Positions 30,806 to 35,411 of a stretch of 35,411 nt of DNA are shown here, one piece after another. The stretch's first letter is position 1. The number at the start of each line of letters is the position of its first letter. The notes below the pieces were generated by a model. It was not told the DNA's origin. It saw only the letters and a program-made list of their open reading frames with translations, and made no database searches. A program made the translations under genes and the position numbers. Origin of the DNA: Phycisphaerae bacterium (GTDB taxonomy: Bacteria > Planctomycetota > Phycisphaerae > UBA1845 > Fen-1342); contig JAUWNI010000033.1 of the NCBI GenBank assembly GCA_030612705.1, positions 1-35,411 on the forward strand. Reading direction: 5' to 3'.

Positions 30806-31298
30806 GCCAAAGCGTTTTCGGTGCAATGCCCAACGCTTCAGCCAGTTTTTTCACCGTCGCGCGCTGTGGATGACACTTGCGATTCAACATCATTGAAATC
30901 GCTGGCTGCGTCACTCCAATCAAGCTGGCCAATCGGGCCTGCGTCATATCCTCTTTATCCATTGCCGCCTTCAGACGCTCTGCAAACATACGGTCTTGCG
31001 AGTCGAGCGCGTCAATGTCGTCCCTGAAATCTCTCGACTTATTAAGCACTTTGCGCAAGTCGCCAATATCTATTCCAAGCTCCTCGCCATATGAGATGGG
31101 AAACAGCGCTTCCTTTAGTGTTTCGACAGCAGCTTCCCGATCATCTCGGTCGGTCTCGGCACAATTGATCAGTTCGCACATGTCGCGTATGACGGCCTGC
31201 ACCTCGTCAGAAGCCTCCATATAAGCGCGAAACACTTGCGCAAAATTCTCGCTTAATATCCTCTCAGCTTTGTTTGTCTCTGGTGCAGTCGAATTCAT
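30792..31298 (-). CDS. XRE-family HTH antitoxin (HigA-like)
   Basis: The last 65 residues form a Cro/CI-type helix-turn-helix (MTQARLASLIGVTQPAISMM, with NRKCHPQRATVKKLAEALGI completing the five-helix domain). About 100 residues of acidic, helical N-terminal sequence precede it, making this antitoxin longer than the usual 90-110. The ATG at 31298 (MNSTAPETN) follows GGAGAAAGG; an in-frame TTG at 31334 would overlap the toxin gene by 8 bp. It follows the toxin gene by 28 bp, the inverted order typical of higBA modules. It presumably neutralises the toxin and represses their shared promoter. Confidence 0.8.
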   Translation of the reverse strand: MNSTAPETNKAERILSENFAQVFRAYMEASDEVQAVIRDMCELINCAETDRDDREAAVETLKEALFPISYGEELGIDIGDLRKVLNKSRDFRDDIDALDSQDRMFAERLKAAMDKEDMTQARLASLIGVTQPAISMMLNRKCHPQRATVKKLAEALGIAPKTLWPTYS

Positions 31299-31326
31299 GA
31301 TTCTCAACACCTTTCTCCGCTCAGCA

Positions 31327-31752
31327 TCAATCAAACACGCGGTTCTCGTAGAAACGCTCGTTCACAAGCGTTCTGCGTCCATTGAATGTCCGAATATTGG
31401 CCGTTGTCCACTCGTTTCTCTTTTTTTGAAGTACCGCGATGATCCACATAATAGGCAGAGGCACCTTTATGGCGGGATTGCCCTTAAGAAAAACGATCCT
31501 TATGTTGTCGTGCCCGCCGATTTCGTCGTGAATACGCAATTCTCCAATACCTTTGTGGCACGCCCTGATCCAGCACCAGTCCAGGTCGAGCAATTGCCCT
31601 TCTTGCTCGCTTGCGTTCGCCGACGGCCAAAAACGCAATTTAAGTGCGTGGCTTCGGACCTCAATTAAATCCCTTGTTCTCGGAAACCAGTGTCGGGCGT
31701 CGGACCACGCCGGCCTGAACACGCGCACTCGATAATCGCCTTCCAATGGCAT
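31327..31752 (-). CDS. HigB/RelE-like type II toxin
   Basis: A 141-residue protein whose C-terminal half matches RelE-superfamily (HigB / phage Gp49-like) toxins: a central beta strand IRIVFLKGN, then the helix WIIAVLQKKRNEWTTANI and RTFNGRRTLVNERFY at the end. Such toxins cut mRNA on the ribosome. The helix KKRNEW is characteristic of the group. The first 70 residues (MPLEGDYRVRVFRPAW) are an uncommon extension with several Trp and Cys. The ATG follows AAAGGCGG. It is first in a two-gene unit with the antitoxin. Confidence 0.8.
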   Translation of the reverse strand: MPLEGDYRVRVFRPAWSDARHWFPRTRDLIEVRSHALKLRFWPSANASEQEGQLLDLDWCWIRACHKGIGELRIHDEIGGHDNIRIVFLKGNPAIKVPLPIMWIIAVLQKKRNEWTTANIRTFNGRRTLVNERFYENRVFD

Positions 31753-32047
31753 TTGCCGCCTTTCCTTTCCGCGACGGGTTTCACTGGAAGTGTATTACAT
31801 AAATCGGCTGCGGGGCAATTATAATATAACAAGAAATGTGATATTCCGCATATTAGTCGGTACAAGTCTGTTGAGCAGGCAGAAGCGGATTTCCGTGTTA
31901 TCGGCCCTGGTGGTGGGCAACAGCATCCGTGTAACCTGCCGAGTGACCGGCGTCGTTGGGAACACGGGCGCCAGACTACCTCGGAAGGCTGAATGACTTG
32001 GTCGCGTTCCTGGAAGCGGCCGAGAAGTCAAACTGACCCACTACCCG
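31753..32047. other. Intergenic region upstream of the toxin-antitoxin module
   Basis: About 295 bp. An AT-rich patch at 31815-31830 holds a near-palindrome (TTATAATATAA), a possible operator for the antitoxin. No gene is seen. The far end is just downstream of tsaE. Confidence 0.45.
31789..31818 (-). promoter_or_regulatory. Candidate promoter of the toxin-antitoxin unit
   Basis: On the minus strand TTGCCC (31813-31818) and TACACT (31789-31794) are 18 bp apart, about 37 bases upstream of the toxin ATG. A perfect TATAAT lies beside it at 31818-31823 but lacks a good -35. Found by eye. Confidence 0.3.
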
Positions 32048-32563
32048 TCATTTGCGACATTTCCGCTTGCCGCCGACGTCGAAGCCGCTATCCGACAGAA
32101 GCCGATCCAGCTCCGCCGACCGTGACGCGTCCGGGCACGTGATCCGCACTCGGCGTGATGAGCCGTCTTCGTGCTCAAGATCGACCCGGATCGCCACGAT
32201 CCCCAATGCATTGGGAAAACGATCGGCCCACTCTATCGCTACGACGGCGTCCTGGCGCTCGAGCAACTCTTCCAATCCCAGCGCAAGCAGTTCGTCGGCC
32301 GATTGCAGACGATACGCGTCACAATGGTAAAACGTCAGCCGACCGGCGTATTCACGAACCAGCACGAATGTCGGGCTGACCACCGGAACGTCCTTGGGCA
32401 CACCAAGCCCCAGCGCCAATCCCTTGGCCAGTTGTGTCTTGCCGGCTCCCAGCGGCCCGCAGAGTTCGACGACTTCGCCGCCATGCAGCATCGTGCCTAA
32501 CATGCGGCCCACCTCGCGGGTCTGCTGCTCGCTGTGCGAATGCATTTCGATCACGTTACGCAC
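32048..32563 (-). CDS. tsaE: tRNA threonylcarbamoyladenosine biosynthesis ATPase TsaE
   Basis: ATPase of the TsaBDE complex that makes the t6A37 modification on ANN-decoding tRNAs. The Walker A motif GPLGAGKT is at residues 36-43, followed by VSPTFVLVREY (switch I), HCDAYRL and VAIEWADRFP. At 171 residues it is normal in size with a basic C-terminal tail (GGKRKCRK). Its ATG overlaps the 3' end of thiL by 8 bp, implying translational coupling. tsaB and tsaD are not in the window. Confidence 0.95.
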   Translation of the reverse strand: MRNVIEMHSHSEQQTREVGRMLGTMLHGGEVVELCGPLGAGKTQLAKGLALGLGVPKDVPVVSPTFVLVREYAGRLTFYHCDAYRLQSADELLALGLEELLERQDAVVAIEWADRFPNALGIVAIRVDLEHEDGSSRRVRITCPDASRSAELDRLLSDSGFDVGGKRKCRK

Positions 32564-33524
32564 GAAAGTGTTCCCAGCCGCGGATTTCGAGCGGGCTGCG
32601 CCGCCCGTCGCCTTGACGGAGCATCAGTTTATGCTCGACCGTGATTTCCCCCAGCGGGAGCAAGCCCAACCGCCGACACGCATCGGCCGGTGCGTCACCG
32701 GCTACTACGACAATCAACTCGAAATCCTCGCCGTCATAAAGCGCGTGCTCGCGGGGCGGCTTGCCGGTTTTTCTTGCCAGGCGTTCGGCATCGGGGTGGA
32801 CTACGTTATCGAGGGACTTTTCGTCGATCGTAGCGCCGCAACCCGAGGATTCGCAGATATGCCACAGATCAATCGCCAACCCGTCGCTGATGTCGATCAT
32901 GGCGCGCGGGTTCAATTGCCGATTGATGTCGAGTGCAATAAGAATCCGCGGCGTCGGTTGCATATGCCGACCGAGCAGCGAGCCGCCCACCCGTCCGGTG
33001 AGATAGATACGATCCCCCGGCCGGGCTCCGCCGCGTGTCACGGACGGCCGATCGGCGTCCGGCCGGGCGGCGACCGTGATGCAGATTACCGTCGGCTGCG
33101 CCCAACTGTTGGTATCGCCTCCGGTGATCGGGCAGTCGTACTCTGCTCCGCAATCCCGCACGCCGCGAAACAGTTCGAGCGCGTCATCCATCGACAGTTG
33201 ATCGTTGAGCGCGACCGCGCACAACGCCGCCACCGGCACCGTTGCCCCCGCCGCGCAATCGCTGAGATTGACCGCCATCGCTTTGCGCCCGATGTCGCGC
33301 CAAGCATGCTTGCCGGACTCGAAATCCACCCCGTCCATCAGCATGTCGGTCGACCACAGCAAGCCGCCGGCGACCGGTTCGAGCGCCGCCAGGTCGTTGC
33401 CGAACCCGACCGGTCCCGTGCCGGGTCCGAGCTCGGCCGCCAGTCGGCGGATGAATTCGCGCTCGCCCTTGGCCGACGCGTCTGGATTCGATTTCTTGTT
33501 GGAAGGATTGCCGGCTGCGTTCAT
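32556..33524 (-). CDS. thiL: Thiamine-monophosphate kinase ThiL
   Basis: Phosphorylates thiamine monophosphate to thiamine diphosphate, the last step of the pathway. The AIR-synthase-like fold is shown by ATP/Mg motifs: STDMLMDGVDF, ITGGDTNS, IDISDGLAIDL and YDGEDFEL. The first metal motif reads GFGNDLAAL where the family normally has GDDAA, so one Asp is replaced by Asn. The start at 33524 (MNAAGNPSN) has GGAGG six bases upstream; a longer frame to 33548 lacks such a site. With about 322 residues it is of normal length. It is the first gene of a two-gene unit with tsaE. Confidence 0.92.
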   Translation of the reverse strand: MNAAGNPSNKKSNPDASAKGEREFIRRLAAELGPGTGPVGFGNDLAALEPVAGGLLWSTDMLMDGVDFESGKHAWRDIGRKAMAVNLSDCAAGATVPVAALCAVALNDQLSMDDALELFRGVRDCGAEYDCPITGGDTNSWAQPTVICITVAARPDADRPSVTRGGARPGDRIYLTGRVGGSLLGRHMQPTPRILIALDINRQLNPRAMIDISDGLAIDLWHICESSGCGATIDEKSLDNVVHPDAERLARKTGKPPREHALYDGEDFELIVVVAGDAPADACRRLGLLPLGEITVEHKLMLRQGDGRRSPLEIRGWEHFRA

Positions 33525-33920
33525 CGAAAGCCTCCAAACGCGCATCATAATCCGATCGCGTTCGTTAGGCTGCTACATTACCCGTACTGCAAACGGCCGA
33601 TTTCTTCGCGGTTCGCGATCATGCAACAGAGCCGGGCCGCCCTCGGCCCGGAAATCGGCGTGGGGACACGCCGGCTCTGCTGCGCGGGCCATCGCGCGGC
33701 GCCGCGGGGGAGTAGAATTTACCCTTCCCGAAGGACCGGGCGGACTGAAGTCCGCGGCTCTTCAAGTATTGTTGCCCTCTTCAAGCATTATCACGACCTC
33801 GAAAGAAACACTACCCATCAAATCAACCTGGACAAAGCACTTGTACTTCGTAACGGACGATCGTGTATAATCGTGAATCAATAACATGAGTGGAATTCCA
33901 CGGCTCAAAGAGGATATGCC
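33525..33920. other. Divergent intergenic region with dispersed repeat
   Basis: About 400 bp between thiL and the metalloprotease gene. The central part is the dispersed repeat at 33673-33776. AT-rich sequence at 33840-33885 (TGTATAATCGTG) includes a TATAAT at 33863-33868 that could be the -10 element for the metalloprotease gene, about 50 bases before its ATG. Confidence 0.45.
33673..33776. repeat. Dispersed intergenic palindromic repeat, copy 2
   Basis: Positions 33694-33776 match 9-90, and 33673-33697 match 91-113, with a few substitutions. Here the left stem has decayed, but the palindrome GGACTGAAGTCC is retained. Same element as copy 1, with the modules in the opposite order, as expected if they are units of a larger or tandem repeat. 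Confidence 0.75.
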
Positions 33921-35261
33921 ATGCGGAAACCGGCATTCTGCCTGCTCACCTGCGTGCTCATTGGCTTGTTCGTCACGGTCCCGTCGGCGTCGGCCGACGA
34001 CGGAACGATTTATCGTCTGGTCCTCACCAACGACAGGGAAGTCGTCGGCGAAGTGACTGAGCTGGAGAACGTCTACAAGGTCAAAGTCGCCTCCGGAATC
34101 ACCATAACGATTAGGAAAAGCCAGGTGCGCGAGATGATCCGCCTGGACGAGGGCGCATCGGCCGCCGCTGAACGCACTCCGCGCCGCACCGCCGCCGAGA
34201 TCACCCTCGCCGAAATCCAGGAGATCCTCGGGAGCGAGGAGATCGAGATTAAAGCGCTCGATTACATCGAGCGCGTCGATTTGATGCAGCCGTTCGACCG
34301 CGACGAGACGGCCTTGCGGGAGATGCTGCGGATCGCGGGTCGCGAGGCCCGGGTGCTGGAAACCGATCACATCGTAATGGTCTACACCTCATCGATCGAA
34401 AAAGCCCGAAAACTGGGTTCACGCCTGGAGGCCGTTTACAAGTGGAACGTCAGATTTATCGAGATGATGGGAATCCCCCCCGTGCGGCCCGACTCGAAAC
34501 TCGAGGTCTTCTTCTTTGGGACGCACAAGGAGTTCGACGGTTACTCAACCATGCACGGATTCAGGGAACTGGGCGTCCTGGGTTTCTTTCATCACGTGGA
34601 CAATCGCTCGGCCTTCTTCGACATGAATACCTGGCCCCCCGTGGCGGTCCCGTATCGCCGATACCAGGACCCCCAGACCAACCCGCAGGTGAGGCGGCGC
34701 GGGCTGGGCCTGATTAAACGCTACGTGGAGTTCCAGAACCTCACCGTCATCCAGCACGAAATCGGGCACCACATCCACTTCAATATCGGCGTCTTCCCCC
34801 CGTGGGGCGACGTTCCTACCTGGCTGGTCGAGGGGCTGACGATGCAGTTCGAGGTCCCGCCCAGCCGCCTCGGCGCCAGCCTCGGGGCCACGAATCACCA
34901 ACGGCTTCGCGAGATTCGACAGCTCTACGGGCCGAATTGCGAGAATCTGCCACCCCTGCGCGACTTCATGCTCAGCGACGCGATGTGGCACCAGGGCGGC
35001 GGGGCCAGCTACTCGATCGGCTGGGCCTTGGTCAGCTACCTCTACAAGACCCAGCGCGAAAGCTTCGCCGAATTCATGCGCCTGATGGCCCAGCGCGAAG
35101 ACGACCGCGGCGCCCGCATGCCGGTCACCGAGAAGCTCAAACAGATTGAGGATATCTTCGGCGAGATCGATGACGAATGGGTCCAACGCTTCAAGGATTA
35201 CGTCTCCGGCTTGCAACTGAAAACCTCGGTTCTGCCGCCCGCCCTGGGCGATCTGCCTTAG
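33921..35261 (+). CDS. Secreted DUF1570-type zinc metalloprotease-like protein
   Basis: Signal peptide at residues 1-25 (MRKPAFCLLTCVLIGLFVTV, cleavage likely after SASA). A small beta-rich N-terminal domain (about 28-75) is followed by an acidic linker and a peptidase-like domain from about 145. The zinc motif is HEIGH at residues 279-283, with a third ligand Glu304 in WLVEGLTMQFE, giving the gluzincin arrangement HExxH-x20-E. This layout matches DUF1570 proteins, which are numerous in planctomycetes and are thought to be exported peptidases; the substrate is unknown. The ATG is preceded by AGAGGA at good spacing. Confidence 0.82.
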   Translation: MRKPAFCLLTCVLIGLFVTVPSASADDGTIYRLVLTNDREVVGEVTELENVYKVKVASGITITIRKSQVREMIRLDEGASAAAERTPRRTAAEITLAEIQEILGSEEIEIKALDYIERVDLMQPFDRDETALREMLRIAGREARVLETDHIVMVYTSSIEKARKLGSRLEAVYKWNVRFIEMMGIPPVRPDSKLEVFFFGTHKEFDGYSTMHGFRELGVLGFFHHVDNRSAFFDMNTWPPVAVPYRRYQDPQTNPQVRRRGLGLIKRYVEFQNLTVIQHEIGHHIHFNIGVFPPWGDVPTWLVEGLTMQFEVPPSRLGASLGATNHQRLREIRQLYGPNCENLPPLRDFMLSDAMWHQGGGASYSIGWALVSYLYKTQRESFAEFMRLMAQREDDRGARMPVTEKLKQIEDIFGEIDDEWVQRFKDYVSGLQLKTSVLPPALGDLP

Positions 35262-35280
35262 AGTCTATCCCACAACTTGT

Positions 35281-35411
35281 GGCACAGCGCGGCCTTCGGC
35301 CGCAACCAAAACCAAGGGTGGCACAGGCGTCTCGCCTGTGGCAACCTCGAGCGGGGGGCCGACGCTACCCGCAAATCGTTGTGTGACAGAGCACAGGGGG
35401 GCTGTGCCCCC
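35281..35411. repeat. Cluster of short palindromes at the window end
   Basis: Three successive hairpins: 35289-35303 (6-bp stem), 35322-35340 (8-bp stem CACAGGCG/CGCCTGTG), and 35391-35407 (6-bp stem GCACAG/CTGTGC), interspersed with GGCACAG units. They lie downstream of the metalloprotease gene and resemble REP-type intergenic elements. The last continues past the window edge. Confidence 0.65.

Overview
The window looks like a chromosomal segment of a GC-rich planctomycete, most likely a Phycisphaerae-type lineage known mainly from environmental genomes. This is inferred from the gene mix. There are three secreted-protein tails of the form GDxDGDxDVDxADLAxLLxxYG (dockerin/EF-hand-like). There is also a secreted DUF1570-type metalloprotease, a CHASE2-cyclase, beta-helix proteins ending in a DMGAYEF-type motif, and an rpoB-rpoC pair separated from the ribosomal-protein genes. 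Many long reverse-frame ORFs are only shadows caused by high GC.

Layout. 1-5.2 kb: a CHASE2-adenylate cyclase and a cytoplasmic coiled-coil protein, the latter bracketed by two copies of a long palindromic repeat. 5.3-12.4 kb, minus strand: one compact operon read hypC-hypA-hypB-hoxEF-hoxU-hoxY-hoxH-hoxW-response regulator. It encodes a bidirectional NAD(P)-linked [NiFe] hydrogenase (group 3d-like) with its nickel-insertion and protease maturation factors; hypD, hypE and hypF are not in the window. 12.7-14.4 kb: an unusual sigma-70-family factor with an N-terminal helix-turn-helix extension, divergent from the hydrogenase operon. 14.5-16.6 kb: a patchwork of broken genes (a beta-helix/dockerin remnant, an unidentified C-terminal fragment, a second beta-rich fragment, a 31-codon scrap of group II intron reverse transcriptase, and a second dockerin-like tail). 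16.6-17.1 kb: ruvX. 17.4-26.4 kb: rpoB, a GNAT-like acetyltransferase, then rpoC, closed by a clear stem-loop. 26.5-29.7 kb: a TSUP-family exporter convergent with a secreted papain-like protease carrying a dockerin-like tail. 30.2-31.8 kb: a small lipoprotein, a small basic protein and a HigBA-type toxin-antitoxin pair. 32.0-33.5 kb: thiL-tsaE, overlapping. 33.9-35.3 kb: the secreted DUF1570 metalloprotease. Several families of palindromic intergenic repeats lie between the genes.

How the parts work together. The hydrogenase operon is self-consistent: HoxYH handles H2, HoxEFU passes electrons to or from NAD(P), HypA/B/C deliver nickel and the Fe(CN)2CO group, and HoxW trims HoxH. A CheY-like receiver is translationally coupled to the end of the operon, which suggests a regulatory or output link not expected for this enzyme. 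The most unusual items are the receiver in the hydrogenase operon, the HoxE-HoxF fusion lacking one expected iron-sulfur cysteine, the acetyltransferase between rpoB and rpoC, the HTH-sigma factor fusion, and the broken-gene patchwork with a fossil intron fragment. Functions are read from sequence motifs only; no database search was possible.
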